From Karstenula rhodostoma CBS 690.94 (lineage: Eukaryota; Ascomycota; Dothideomycetes; Pleosporales; Didymosphaeriaceae): 64,000 bases of DNA. This document shows, one piece after another, positions 20,661-31,435 of the stretch; position 1 is the first letter of the stretch, and the number at the start of each line of letters is the position of its first letter. The notes below the pieces were generated by a model. The model did not search any database, was not told where the DNA came from, and saw nothing but the letters and a program-made list of their open reading frames with translations. Location: assembly GCA_010093485.1 (NCBI GenBank), contig MU001507.1, forward strand, positions 375,296 through 439,295. The letters run 5' to 3'. The translations under genes and the position numbers were made by a program.

Positions 20661-21370
20661 GTGTTCTGGGTTCGTTCAAGTGAAGGTTGGCACTAACCGG
20701 AAAAGGCACGCCGGAGGTTTTCCAGAGGAGATGCTCAACCCGAAGCCTCTGCCCCATTACGCGATATGAAGTGGGAATAACAGCGGGAATATTACACTGC
20801 CACACTCGAAAAATCCAACATACCCATACCACACTCGGTCCGGCGGCGCTCTGCCTTTGCACTGGAGCAGAGCCGTGAAGAGTCTCGAGGACAGCGCCAC
20901 GAGCACCATCGAGCCCACAATGCGGGCGGGTAGAAAGGCCTACGTCCTGCATGCTAATATCAGCAAGACGTTGCGAACCAGTAGTCGCTGCAATCTTGTA
21001 CGCGTAGCCACGATAGTCTGTTGCCTGGATCTAGATCCGGAGGTGAGACAAGGTGTGTACGACCTATGGTGAAAAAGGCATTGGGGTTGCCCACTCCTCA
21101 ACTACGCCGCAGCGGTGCAGTCATGAGAAAGGAATGCATGGGAGAGTATGGCATCGTATGGTATGAGGCTCTTTGGAATTGCTTCTAGGTAATTAATGGT
21201 CAAGTGAAATAGTCATGGAAGAGAGGCATATCCAGGGATTCGCATCTCACAAAGGGGATTGAAAACCTCAAAGTCAGAAGCGTGTTGAACGGTGTCTCAC
21301 GAAAACTTTCACACGTGTTATTCAGCAAAGGGGCAAAGCCTACATTACTTACACTACGCAAAGGGTAATT
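20661..21370. other. Intergenic
   Basis: About 710 bp with no supported gene. Nothing recognisable beyond short unsupported open frames. Confidence 0.4.
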
Positions 21371-22682
21371 TTATGAGTCTATTAAGGGCCTGGCCCACTC
21401 CGTCCGCATGTCCTCCACCATGCGTTCATATCTATCCAAACTTCTATCACGTGCGCCATTAAGGAGTTCTACTACTGGGCATTTCGGTGGGTTCTCCGCT
21501 GTAGGATTAGACATCCCATTATCATTCGCAAAGCACCACCACCGCGTGCACTCTGTACCACAGTGACACGGTATCCACCGATCGTACAACTCAACTCGTC
21601 TAAGCCGGCGGTCTTCAATCGTCCAAGTATTCCGGCTGTCGTAGTCCGGAAGGTTTGCGCTAAACCGACTGATGTGAAGCATGTATGTTACGGCGAGGAC
21701 GAGCGCTCTTGTGTGTACTATATCTTCTGCAGGAGTGTGCTCATTGCAGCTAACGCTTCGCCATACTTTGCGTAGTTTGTCGTCGTCGCACTGGGAGGGA
21801 ATGTGTAAGCGGTAAGTGCGAACTATTACCGTCGGTTAGTCCGTGTGCTAGAAGAGAACTGTCGTTGCACCAGACGCCAAGCTACAAACGATGTCAAAAC
21901 GCTTACAAGTGACCAGTCCATCCTCCAGGCCGTTTCGAGCGTCGACCTTACTGCAGCTGCGGTAGATGTCCTTGTATACAAAGTAAGATTTAAGAGTCAG
22001 ACGTCGCCAGTAATGTTTGTTGGGCTTTAGATAATGCTCGGTTTTTCCTAACGAGGTGAATAACTCAGTTGTGCATTGGATGGTGTCAGACGTAGTATGC
22101 ATGTTTGGAGTGGGCACCGAGGATGGCCGATCGACGTCTTCAGATCGGCTCGCGCGGCCCAAAGCCCAGTCTTGCGACCCATTACCAGGATCAAAGGTGA
22201 CACTGCCAACGGGCGGGATGACTGGGGATTCGCTTTTCCGGACGGAAAGGGCTGGCACTACCAATTCACGGGGGAGCTGGTTCCCAATGTAGAATAGATT
22301 GTTCCAAGTGGAGATATTGATCACATTGGATGTAGAACGTGTGCCTGCAACATAACTATCAGACATTTCCATACCGACATCTAACACACTATGGACCCCC
22401 CGTACCGTTATTCGCCGTGCCCGTCCAACTCTGATGCACACCACTGTATTGATGACTTCCACTCGCCGCATGGTTACTAAAGTTGTATTGGGCTCCGTCC
22501 CCCACCTGGCTGTTTTGCTTTCCCTGACCGTGATGGTGGAAAATGGTGGAAGCGGTTTCCGAAGGCTCGTTGTTGGCTGCCAATGCGGACATCTCGGCTG
22601 AGATATCTTTTAACAGGCCAAGCTGGACATCGGACGACTTTAACGTGCTGAACTGAAAAAGCGCGTGGATGTTGTCGCTGAT
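21371..22682 (-). CDS. Uncertain gene with Gly/Asn/Gln-rich amyloid-like segment
   Basis: One splice is well supported on the minus strand. The exon 22682-22397 and the exon starting at 22344 join in phase across a 52-nt GT..AG intron. The result is a segment reading TIFHHHGQGKQNSQVGDGAQ, then YNFSNHAASGSHQYSGVHQS and GTANNGTGGTRSTSNVINIS. This G-x-G-x-Q-N periodic pattern resembles the sigma-type prion-like segment at the N-terminus of some fungal NACHT proteins. It is preceded by an apparent helix (LGLLKDISAEMSALAANNEP). A further open frame at 21682-21371 (WTIEDRRLRRVELYDRW, Cys-rich) may be a last exon, but its junction is not resolved, and neither is the start (an upstream frame runs to 22910). 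It could be a decayed gene. Confidence 0.35.
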
Positions 22683-22910
22683 CTACAAGTGAGGTAGCTG
22701 GTGGAGAGGGAGGCGGAATCATGTTCATCGAGGTTGGGAAAGGACTATGAAGCTCTGAATGATGCCAGCAAAATAAGGGTTCAAAACTTGATCGAGTTTG
22801 TGCCGAGGGCAAAGTATCAGGTGTATTAGGTGCGCCGGGGTTTTGAATCGATTAGTAGAAAGCAGTGTTAGAAAGCAGGGAGGTGACAGTTCAGTGAAGA
22901 ATGGTTTCAA

Positions 22911-23771
22911 GAGCTCGAAGATGACGCATCGTTAATAGTGTAACAAGATCCTGTCACTGTGTCCTGATCATCACATTCAGAAGATGTTGTGGTATGACGC
23001 ATCTTAATTTGCTAATTAGTTTGATTTCCACGCTTGTTTACGCGCCACGCGTGGGGGGGGGGGTTCGCACGAACATGGCAATCTTATTGCTACCGACTTC
23101 TCGCTGCTGTGGGAGGGAGCTCGTGCTGTGCTGCCCTGTGTGACGACGAGTCCCATTTGCTCGTAATTGGAACAGTTTACCTTTTGATAAAACAGAAGCA
23201 GGTGTTTATGGGATGCGGATCTCTCATCCATGCGTTGCGTTCTGCACGTCTGTATGGTGACTCACAGAGTGGGTGGGATCTTTGTTAATGTGGCCAGTGC
23301 TTGGTGGCTGAAATTCAATAAAAACGAGGTCCTTCGTAGGAACGGCTGAGAGAACTTTCGTCGCGGACATGTGTATGTTTTGGGTGAGTTTTAAGGGGCT
23401 AGGCTGAGGCGGGGCAGGGGAGGCAGAAAAGGCTGAGCAGGCTGATGACCGGTGAGCCTTCGGAGGGTCGCACGCAGTGTCCTGCCCTACGGTCGGGCCG
23501 TAATACCGTTCATTTCATCGCATCCCCATCATAGGGTCCTACTCCCGATAAAATAGGGGCGTTCAGCGGTACAGGCCGCCTTGTCAACGAGTGTCAGCAA
23601 GATATCATGTTCACTCGCTCGTAGACTGCACTCCGTGGGTAGGTCATGTGGGCTTAAGATGCATAGCGATGGCGGTTTAGATGTGGGCATGGGCCTGGCG
23701 AAGTTGAATGTTGAATGCGAATGCATCGATTGTTTGAGGCTCATTGTGACTAATCGAGTGTCTGTATTGCG
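22911..23771. other. Intergenic
   Basis: About 860 bp with no supported gene. A run of 11 G residues lies at about 23053. Confidence 0.4.
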
Positions 23772-24692
23772 TTATGAGGGCGAGGTCTTGTCCTTGAACC
23801 CCTTCATTATCTTCTCCATCATATCTATACCCGTCAGCTCTTCAGCAGTCGGCCCCTGTTCCTCTTTTTTATCCTCTTTGAACCCGCCCTCCTTCATGAT
23901 GGACTCCATCATGCGTATGCCTTTTAGCTCCTGCAGCGGCGGAATATTCTCCAACGCTGCTGCATCAACAGCGTCAAAGTCCACGCCTGAGGATGGCTTG
24001 ACGGCGTCCTGGACCTCGAAGGTTTTCTCGGGTGTAACAACATAGTCGCACTGCACCTCGACAGCCTTTTCAGGCTTGATGCGCTCAAGGCCCAGCTCAG
24101 CCTCGTCGACGACTTGGCACGCGTGTGCGACGGCGACCACAGGGACCTGCTCCCGCATGACTTTTGTATCATGGAGGAGCGCCCACTGGACTTCGAAGAG
24201 CCCCTGGCCTTCCCACACGACCACGCCCTGCGTGTTGAAAGCGAGACCCCCAAAGACGCAGAGATCGACCTTTATGCCCTCCTCCTGCAGCTGCGCGAGC
24301 GACAGATGGCGCCCGATCCCAGGCCTCTCCATGCCGTCCAGCCAGCTCGCCACTCGCAACTCTGCCTCGGGGATTCTCTGCGGGCTAAGCAGCACGAATC
24401 CCCTACGCAACCTGTATGTCCCCACGAGCACCTTCTTCCCGTCCTTGAGTGCCCGATATCTCAGCTCTTCCAGGCTGCCGTCCGACGTGGCCAGGATGGT
24501 GGTAGCCGCTTGATAGCATGGCAGCTGGACCAGGCGGTCCACGGCCGCTGAGGAGCCGTGAAAATCGGGCGTGAACGAGAGGAAGTCGTAGTGAAAGCGA
24601 GAGTCTGGTTTCGCGTGCTTGAGCAGTTCTTTGTAGACGCGATGCCAGATGATCCGCCTGCGTTCGGCGGGGAGCGAGTGTGGCGCCGTCAT
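23772..24692 (-). CDS. 5-formyltetrahydrofolate cyclo-ligase-like protein
   Basis: A single exon of 306 aa. The N-terminus (ERRRIIWHRVYKELLKHAKP) and the core IGRHLSLAQLQEEGIKVDLC, VFGGLAFNTQGVVVWEGQGL, FEVQWALL match the 5-FTHF cyclo-ligase/MTHFS-domain family. That fold binds a nucleotide and folate in methenyl-THF synthetase. The canonical GxGxGYYD loop is altered here (EGQGLFEVQW), as in the MTHFSD-like branch, so true folate activity is doubtful. The C-terminal 60 residues hold two copies of a short helix (ELKGIRMMESIMKEGGF and ELTGIDMMEKIMKGF) separated by a charged stretch. It is divergent from the Rch1-like transporter at 25200. Confidence 0.8.
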   Translation of the reverse strand: MTAPHSLPAERRRIIWHRVYKELLKHAKPDSRFHYDFLSFTPDFHGSSAAVDRLVQLPCYQAATTILATSDGSLEELRYRALKDGKKVLVGTYRLRRGFVLLSPQRIPEAELRVASWLDGMERPGIGRHLSLAQLQEEGIKVDLCVFGGLAFNTQGVVVWEGQGLFEVQWALLHDTKVMREQVPVVAVAHACQVVDEAELGLERIKPEKAVEVQCDYVVTPEKTFEVQDAVKPSSGVDFDAVDAAALENIPPLQELKGIRMMESIMKEGGFKEDKKEEQGPTAEELTGIDMMEKIMKGFKDKTSPS

Positions 24693-25199
24693 GGGGAGTG
24701 GTGTCTAAGTAGCGAGCGACGTGGAAGCGATCGTGGGCGTGTTACGGAGTGAAGGGGCAGAGGCGCTGCTGCGTTGGGTGGAGGCAAAAATGATCGCTCG
24801 AGACATGCCGCAAGTGGACGATGGAGGGGCATGGAGTGAGCTCACGAGACAGCTGCCATCGTGATGCTTTCGCCCACTAAAGGCGGCCAACACGATTGGC
24901 ATTCGTCTTCATCACTATGATCCGCAGCCCGAGAATGCATTGTGACTGAGCAGGCTAGGCGACATCCTGGACGATGTCGTCGTAGGTTTTGCCGTCTGCG
25001 CTTTTCCGGCCTTATTTCCGCACATGCTAATCCGAACCGGGATCTACATCTGGGTGCGAGATGCGACTCGTCATCAACAACACCTTTTGGGATGTGACCT
25101 CCTTTGCTGAAAATAGAATGTTCCTGTTTCTCGTTCAGTCTCAAACCTTCCTAAAAAGTGTAAACAAAGTGTTTATGGTCGTTTTCGCTTCGTTCTTGC
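24693..25199. promoter_or_regulatory. Divergent promoter region
   Basis: 507 bp between head-to-head genes (cyclo-ligase-like and Rch1-like). I see no coding sequence. Confidence 0.4.
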
Positions 25200-26516
25200 A
25201 TGCCAATGGCTGTGTCTACGCATCATGTCTCCATCAAATCGAGCAATGCGGCACCTCATTCAGATGGTCTTGAACTCGAAGACACCAGGGCACCAGAGAA
25301 TACTAATTCAGATGTCACCAAATCCAACAAACAATCTACGAGACCCCAGCATCGAACCATCGAACAGCTACAACGACTGGATGGGAAGCCGGTTTACACG
25401 AAACGCCAAAAGATAGCCAAGAACTTGATATGGCTGGCCAAGGATCAATGGTTCCTCATAGCCATGGGCATCATCATCCTAATAGCATCTCAAGTCCAAG
25501 TGCCCTCATCCCAACAACCCATCAAACGCACCGTCGTAACCTACCTCTCCGTCTCCGTAATCTTCTTCATCAACGGCTGCACCCTCTCTACGCGCGTCCT
25601 CCTCGAGAACTACAAAAAATGGAAAGTCCACGCCTTCGTCCAACTCCAATGCTACCTCGTCACGTCGGCAGCCACCTTCGCCATCGTCAGCCTCTGCGCC
25701 ACAAACCCCTCCTTCATGGACCCCTGGCTGCTCATAGGATTCCTCTTCCTCGGCAGCGCCCCGACAACCATGTCCTCCAACGTCGTCATGACGCGGCAAG
25801 CCCACGGCAACACGGCCCTCACCGTCGTCCAGTCCGTCATCGGCAACTTCCTCTGCCCCTTCCTCACCCCCATCCTCCTGCAGATGTACCTCTCCTGCGA
25901 CGCGTGGTACACCAAAGTCCTCGTCAGCGGCGACAACTACGCCGAGATCTACCGCCGCGTGTTCAAGCAGCTCGGACTGTCCCTCTTCCTCCCCATGGCC
26001 CTCGGCCAGCTCGTGCAGCACCTCTTCCCCGCGCCCACAAGGAAAGTCTTCGTAGACTGGAAATTGATAAAACTCTCCTCCATCGCGCTGCTCTCCCTCG
26101 TCTGGCAGACCTTCGACCAGGCTTTTCGCTCTGCCGCCTTCGCCTCCGTGAAGCCCTCCAACATCATCTTCATCGTCTTCATAAATATCGCACTGTACGC
26201 CATCTGGCTGGGCATATGCTTTGCGGCGGCGACCGTCTGGCTGGACAAGCGCGACGTCATTGCGTGCTGCTACTGCTGTCCGAGCAAGGCGCTGTCCATG
26301 GTGGTGCCGCTGAGCTCGGTGATGTATATCAGTGTGAGTCCGGTGGACCAGTCGAAGCTGCAGATTCCGGCGATTATCTTTCAGGCGCTGCAGGTGGCGA
26401 TTGGGGGTGGTTTGACGGTGGTGTTTAGGCGGTGGATTCGGCCGTTTGAGCATGAAGAGGAGATGCGGGAAGGGAGGCAGGAGGACAAAGATGTACGGGG
26501 CATAGCTGGAGTTTGA
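25200..26516 (+). CDS. SLC10A7/Rch1-type bile acid:sodium symporter-like transporter
   Basis: A single exon of 438 aa. After a hydrophilic N-terminus of about 70 residues come ten hydrophobic segments, starting at DQWFLIAMGIIILIASQVQV. Family motifs are FINGCTLSTRVLLENYKKWK, FLGSAPTTMSSNVVMTRQAH, GNTALTVVQSVIGNFLCPFL, and the late CCPSKALSMVVPLSSVMYIS. Yeast Rch1 and human SLC10A7 of this family are membrane proteins that limit cellular calcium uptake or signalling. A plasma-membrane role in ion homeostasis is a reasonable inference. The C-terminus is short and charged. There are no introns. The large opposite-frame ORFs here are composition shadows. Confidence 0.92.
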   Translation: MPMAVSTHHVSIKSSNAAPHSDGLELEDTRAPENTNSDVTKSNKQSTRPQHRTIEQLQRLDGKPVYTKRQKIAKNLIWLAKDQWFLIAMGIIILIASQVQVPSSQQPIKRTVVTYLSVSVIFFINGCTLSTRVLLENYKKWKVHAFVQLQCYLVTSAATFAIVSLCATNPSFMDPWLLIGFLFLGSAPTTMSSNVVMTRQAHGNTALTVVQSVIGNFLCPFLTPILLQMYLSCDAWYTKVLVSGDNYAEIYRRVFKQLGLSLFLPMALGQLVQHLFPAPTRKVFVDWKLIKLSSIALLSLVWQTFDQAFRSAAFASVKPSNIIFIVFINIALYAIWLGICFAAATVWLDKRDVIACCYCCPSKALSMVVPLSSVMYISVSPVDQSKLQIPAIIFQALQVAIGGGLTVVFRRWIRPFEHEEEMREGRQEDKDVRGIAGV

Positions 26517-26739
26517 GAGAAACGGAACGTTAAACCGGGATACTACGCGAGGTCATAGAAGAGTAGCTATGCATCATCAATCGCCAATCGCCGAAAGCCA
26601 ATCGTCACTCCAAGCACTACCACCGATCCACCCATTCCGTCAAAGTCTACAATCCCAAACCCCACAATCCCTCGTCAAAAGCCCATACACTCCATATCCC
26701 GCGGAACAAGCCTAGCCCAGACCTCACACTCCACGCCCC

Positions 26740-27953
26740 TCACCGCTCCCCAACATCGCCATCCCCCTCCAACTCCCCACACCCATGCTCCCTCCACAAA
26801 TGCTCTACTAGCGCCTCTACCTCCCCACACACCGTATCCGCCTCTCTCCACCGCGAGCACAACACGCACGCGAACCCGCCCCCCTCCCGATGGCATTTGA
26901 CCAGGAACCTCGTCCCTACCAAGAACGTGCGGTCGGGGCCCCCTTCCCGCGAGGAGGCCTTGACCATCTCCCATGCTTTGTTTTCCTGCGAGGAGATGTG
27001 CGTCTGGCAGTAGGGACAGCAGCTGGTTCCACCGGGGCGGAAGGTGTCGGTGAGGGGGAGGGAGGGTGTGCGTTGGAGGTTGCGGGCGTAGAGGCAGTAG
27101 AGAGATGGCTGTGGAGAATTGGATTTTGCGGGACTGCGGGCGGGACTGCGGGAAGCGGGGCGGTGGTGGTGGTGGTATTCCAGAGTCTTGTGGTCGTCGT
27201 CGTGGGGCTTATGAACGGTGGGTGTAGGTGGCAGGGGATAGGCCCCGGGGAGTAGATGGACTGGTGCTGGAAGCATGCGTTGGTATTGCATCGTGAGCGC
27301 TTCGATGACTGCTGAGCGGGCGGCGCGCGTTGTGTGGACGAGCTCCTTCAGGTGGTATGAAGGGGAGTGGCGCGGGAACTCGGCGTTGAGGATGAAGTCC
27401 TCGTATGTGTAGAGGAGCCTCTGTTGCAGACGGATGATCTGCGCCTGCAGTTGGTTGCGCGTGATCACTGCGAGGGTTAGTAATTGTAGATGTTGAGGAA
27501 GAGTGTAATGGACGGACAGTCTCCAACGGCGTATTTTTCGCCTAGACGATGGTATCCCCGGTCGTACTCCGCGCGTACGAGCTCGTATGAATGCTCGATA
27601 GACTCTCTATCGCTGTCACAAGATTTATCTCGCGGGCGCCTGCTCCGGCTCCTGGATCCCCTTCGGTCATGTTCGTTGCTGTGTTCTGCGCGCGCATCCC
27701 GTCGATTAGGGCTCTCGGGCTCAGACAAGTGTTCTTCTATCTCTTGCTTGATGTCTTCCTTGAGACCTTTCTTGGTGTTTTTCGTCTTCTTCTTCAGCTT
27801 TCGGTAGAGGTCCCCTGCCGAGCCAAATGATTTCGCTAGCGTAGAGACGAGCGACACGACGACTACAATGTCTTGCAGGATGTCCTTGGTCTGCCGAAAG
27901 TCAGTGTACCAGCGAGAGAAGGGGACTGTCTCCGCAGTTAGGTCAGCGTACAT
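26740..27953 (-). CDS. Uncharacterised protein with coiled-coil/SR-like and CxxC regions
   Basis: Exons 27953-27518 and 27467-26740 join in phase across a 50-nt intron with a perfect TACTAAC branch sequence, giving 387 aa. The first part has a hydrophobic DILQDIVVVVSLVSTLA helix. It is followed by a Lys-rich coiled stretch (KLKKKTKNTKKGLKEDIKQE) and an Arg/Ser/Asp-rich region. The second part begins with a helix (QLQAQIIRLQQRLLYTYEDF) and has a Pro/His linker. It ends in a possible zinc site: CCPYC near residue 298, then CHREGGGFACVLC and a final LWREHGC. I do not recognise the family. The layout (membrane-proximal helix, basic/SR linker, C-terminal CxxC/His module) is seen in several fungal hypothetical proteins. 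Confidence 0.72.
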
Positions 27954-28798
27954 CTCCGAGTCCTTTCTTCATGAATATTTCTGGCATGATGGTGTATGGT
28001 GGAAAGTTTCATGGTCTTGCAGGAGAAGATTGGGCTGATCAGTTTTGAAGTAGAGGTACGTGTGAGTGCACAGCCATCTCGAGGTTGACCGGTTGATCAC
28101 CAGGCAGCGGCAGCGGCTGACCGGCTCATCTTACGGTATGACTGCACGAGGCCGTATCTCGCGGCATATGAGCTGTAAGCCCTCCACATGTGGACACCCA
28201 TTCCTACGCTCTAGACGTTTTAGTGAGGCGGATACATTCAGTCGCAGTGCCCACGTCCACACTGAGTGTTGACAGGGCGTCCAGTGGTTGGGCCTTCTCT
28301 TCGAAGTTGGCATGGCTATCAGCGCCCGAATGAGATAACCATAATTCCGTAGTTTCATCCCGAAAAATGAGTTTATGGCGCATACATTTTTCCAGCAGAA
28401 TGCTTCGTAGATACGTAAATCGAAATGTGGTAGTGGTCACTCAAGGTCGGCTCGCTCAAAAGCATGCGGCTTCCCACTTGCAGGCTAGCCTGCCGAGGTC
28501 CCTGCTGCAAAGCTCCCAGCCGGGTTATCATCCCACCTCCGTTCTCTCCATTCTCCAAAATGTAGCAGCGCATCTCGAACGCCCACTGTATCCCGCTCAC
28601 CTGTAGAACTTGTATCTCCGGACCCCGTCACCATGGCTTCCTTTCTTCTCTACACTCTAGCTCGCGATTTAGAGCAAAAGCAGAGCACATCCATGACGTA
28701 GTCGAGTCCACGAAAAGCCTCCCCCTACCCTCCCACCCTCACTAACGCAACGAGCATCGTGCGAGCTGCTATCAAAACAAGTCACCATACCAGCAATC
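27954..28798. promoter_or_regulatory. Divergent intergenic region
   Basis: 845 bp between the uncharacterised minus-strand gene and the NIF3-like gene. Only short random open frames are present. Confidence 0.4.
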
Positions 28799-29677
28799 AT
28801 GCAACCCCGACCAACCCACGCCGCAATCACCGCCTTCATCACGTCCCTCCTCCCGCCCAAGCCCACCGACGTCAACCTCCTCTACCACGTCCCCCGCCAC
28901 CCCCGCTACACGCCCGACACCGCGCGCGTAGACCAGATCGTCCTGAGCGTCACCCCGACGCCCGGCGTCTACGACCTGATAGGCTATGCGCCGCCCCGCG
29001 GCCCCCACCGCGGCGAAATGGCCCCCCGCCTGCCGCGCACGCTGTGCTTCCTGCACCGGCCGTTCGCGCTCGACCGCCCGCGCGTGCGCAGAGGTGCGCT
29101 CGTGCTGGCGAGCCACACGTCGTTCGACGAGCATCTGACGGTCGGGTGGAACGTCGCGTTGGCGGGGGCGCTGGGCGTGGACGTTGGCGCGAGCGAGTGC
29201 GTGCAGGGGTACAAGGGGGATGCGGAGAGGAAGATTGGGATCGTGGGGCCGACGGCGACGACGGCGGGGGCGTTGGAGAGCGTGCTGCTGGGGCAGTTTG
29301 GCGCGTTTGAGGCGAGGCTTGTGGGGGAGGGGGAGCAGGTGCGCGTGGTGGCGGTTATGAATGCTTTTAATCCGGGGGAAGTGGAGCGCGTTTTAGAGCT
29401 GGCTGAGCGAAGGGGGTGGATCGCGTCGAAGGAGCTGGGAGGCGCGAGGCAAGTGCTGTATCTTACGGGACAGCCGAGGGAGAGTGGCATGGCGATAGCC
29501 AAGGAGTATGGGCTTCAAGTCGTATGCGTGGGACATCGCGCAGCAGAGGATTGGGGCATCCGGTATATATCGAGGCGGCTGAGGGAGAATTTCCCTGGTG
29601 TGGACGTGAAGGAAGTATACGAAGAAGAGGAGCCGAGAGTGAAGGAGATGCGCAAAGAGGAAGCACCTCGTGGATGA
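28799..29677 (+). CDS. NIF3-family (GTP cyclohydrolase I type 2-like) protein
   Basis: A single exon of 292 aa. The C-terminal VCVGHRAAEDWGIRYISRRL, with the following FPGVDVKEVYEEEEP, is the conserved NIF3 tail in which a His and acidic residues bind a dinuclear metal centre. The central SHTSFDEHLTVGWNVALAGA corresponds to the HTAxD-type motif. The N-terminal YHVPRHPRYTPDTARVDQI is more diverged. NIF3/DUF34 proteins are widespread metal-binding enzymes of uncertain function; a phosphatase or cyclohydrolase-like role has been proposed. The coding region is very GC-rich at its 5' end, unlike its flanks. Confidence 0.8.
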   Translation: MQPRPTHAAITAFITSLLPPKPTDVNLLYHVPRHPRYTPDTARVDQIVLSVTPTPGVYDLIGYAPPRGPHRGEMAPRLPRTLCFLHRPFALDRPRVRRGALVLASHTSFDEHLTVGWNVALAGALGVDVGASECVQGYKGDAERKIGIVGPTATTAGALESVLLGQFGAFEARLVGEGEQVRVVAVMNAFNPGEVERVLELAERRGWIASKELGGARQVLYLTGQPRESGMAIAKEYGLQVVCVGHRAAEDWGIRYISRRLRENFPGVDVKEVYEEEEPRVKEMRKEEAPRG

Positions 29678-30335
29678 TCGATATTTACCTACCTATGGTA
29701 TTTTAGGTGGATCTGTCTGATCACTGTCGAGGACCTAGACGTGTAAATCCGCCTTGCGTAAGCTCGAAAGGCTTTCTATTGCAAACCTTGAAAAGACAGT
29801 AAAGCCGTAATCTGACTTCAAACCCTGTAATTTCTCCATTCAAATTCCATCAGCCTATACCGACGATCCTCTTGGTATCTTAATCCACTGTGTGACCACC
29901 ATCGGCATATCTGGTACTGCGGGAAAGGTTTTCCTGGGTACATATGCACCTGCCTCGTTAAGACACAGGAAAAGAAACCAAACTTGCAATAGGCAACAGG
30001 CAATGATACGTCCATCAAATCAAGCCGCTCGGAATCGTATGTGGTTTACAGTATTAATTCTTTAAGCACTGTCGAACAAAGGCATGTTGATGTAGGTAGT
30101 CGGCCCGATGCCGACGACCTATGACGGCCATACCCGAGCCCCACTCACAACCCGTCTCTACCGCAGACCACAGCAAGCAAGTGGAACGATGTTGGAGATC
30201 CCACTCCGCATTGTGTTGCATGGCATCTGAGGAGGGGGTGGCGGCCTCGGAAATGCGACCCGCCCCGGTGTAAAGACTCCAACGTGCCCAGTTCCCCAGC
30301 CCAAGAACTACGCTTCAACAGACTACACTACAACG
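29678..30335. other. Intergenic
   Basis: 658 bp with no supported gene; 3' region of the NIF3-like gene and promoter of the SDR gene. Confidence 0.4.
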
Positions 30336-31435
30336 ATGGCGTCTTCAGCACCTGTGGCGATCGTGACCGGCGGCAACTCGGGTATGGGTATGGGCATCGT
30401 AGAGCGACTAGTCACGAAAGGGTGGAAGGTTGCCATCGCCGACGTCAACCCCAATGCGCAGTTCGCAGAGCAGCTCGGCGCGGCGGCGAGTTTCATCAGG
30501 TGTGATGTTGCCGACTACGACAGCCAGGCGGACATGTTCCAGCAGGTCTGGGACACGTACGGACGCATCGATGCGTTGTGCGCTAATGCTGGTATCGTCG
30601 ACAAGAGGTATGCCGTCTCTTCCCCATGATGGAATGCGTGCACGGCTAAGAGGCAGCAGCTCCATCTACATCTTCGACCACCGGGGCTCGGACAAGTAAG
30701 TCGTAGTCCCGCGGCAAACGTCGAGGCTCAGCTGCTGAAGGCGACAACGGCAGGATCCCTCCGAAGCCGGATCTTTCGACCACGGACGTCGACTTCAAGG
30801 GCGTGGTATACGGGACGCAGCTCGCCATCCATTTCATGCGGCGGAACAGCACACCGGGCGGGAAGATCGTAGCGACGGCGAGCGTGGCGGCCATCGTGCC
30901 GCACGAGACGTATCCCGAGTATGACGGCGCGAAAGCGGCTGTCGTCAACTTCGTGAGAGCGACGGCCCGCATACTCAAGACGGTAGGCTACACTTGAGGT
31001 CGATGTAGACTACGACTAAGTGGTTGTAGAAGGAAAACATCAGCATCAACACCGTCTGTCCGGGCATTGTCCACACATCCATCATCCCGCAGGAAATGGT
31101 CGATGCCGTGTCGGCTGACTGGTAAGCTTCTGGCGAGCTCGGAGCGGTACCCGCACACTGACGATGGCAGCCTGACTCCCGTCTCCACCATCGTCGCTGC
31201 GTATGAGCGGTGTCTGGACGATGCATCGCTATATGGCAAGGTGATTGAGTGCTCCACGGACAAGCAGTTCGAGCTCGCCCCGTCGACGCTGGCGAACGGG
31301 CACTACTCCAAGAGAGCCGTCACCGTGTGGGAGCCGCTGTTCAAGATGTGGGTACTTTATCCCAAAGCGTGGCGCGGCTGATGATTTCGCAGGTATCACA
31401 AGGAGGCCTCGGGCCTGCCCGATGCCATTCCGTGA
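30336..31435 (+). CDS. Short-chain dehydrogenase/reductase (15-PGDH-like)
   Basis: Six exons (30336-30607, 30657-30695, 30754-30982, 31030-31121, 31171-31347, 31393-31435) give 283 aa. The classical SDR set is present. The NAD(P) motif is VTGGNSGMGMGI, an acidic residue follows beta-2 (VAIADVNPN), then CDVADYD, CANAGIVD and the catalytic YxxxK as YDGAKAAVVNF after TASVAAI, whose Ser fits the catalytic serine. The PG motif follows as INTVCPGIVHT. The Asp at the end of beta-2 favours NAD. The C-terminal WEPLFKMYHKEASGLP resembles fungal 15-hydroxyprostaglandin-dehydrogenase-like proteins. The exon-2 acceptor is a tandem CAGCAG, so the protein may gain or lose one Ser. The substrate is unknown. 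Confidence 0.88.

Noticed and set aside
25430..26428. 332-codon Arg/Pro/His-rich frame overlapping the Rch1-like gene
   Set aside because: It is a +2-frame shadow of a GC-rich membrane protein gene; the real frame has all transporter motifs.
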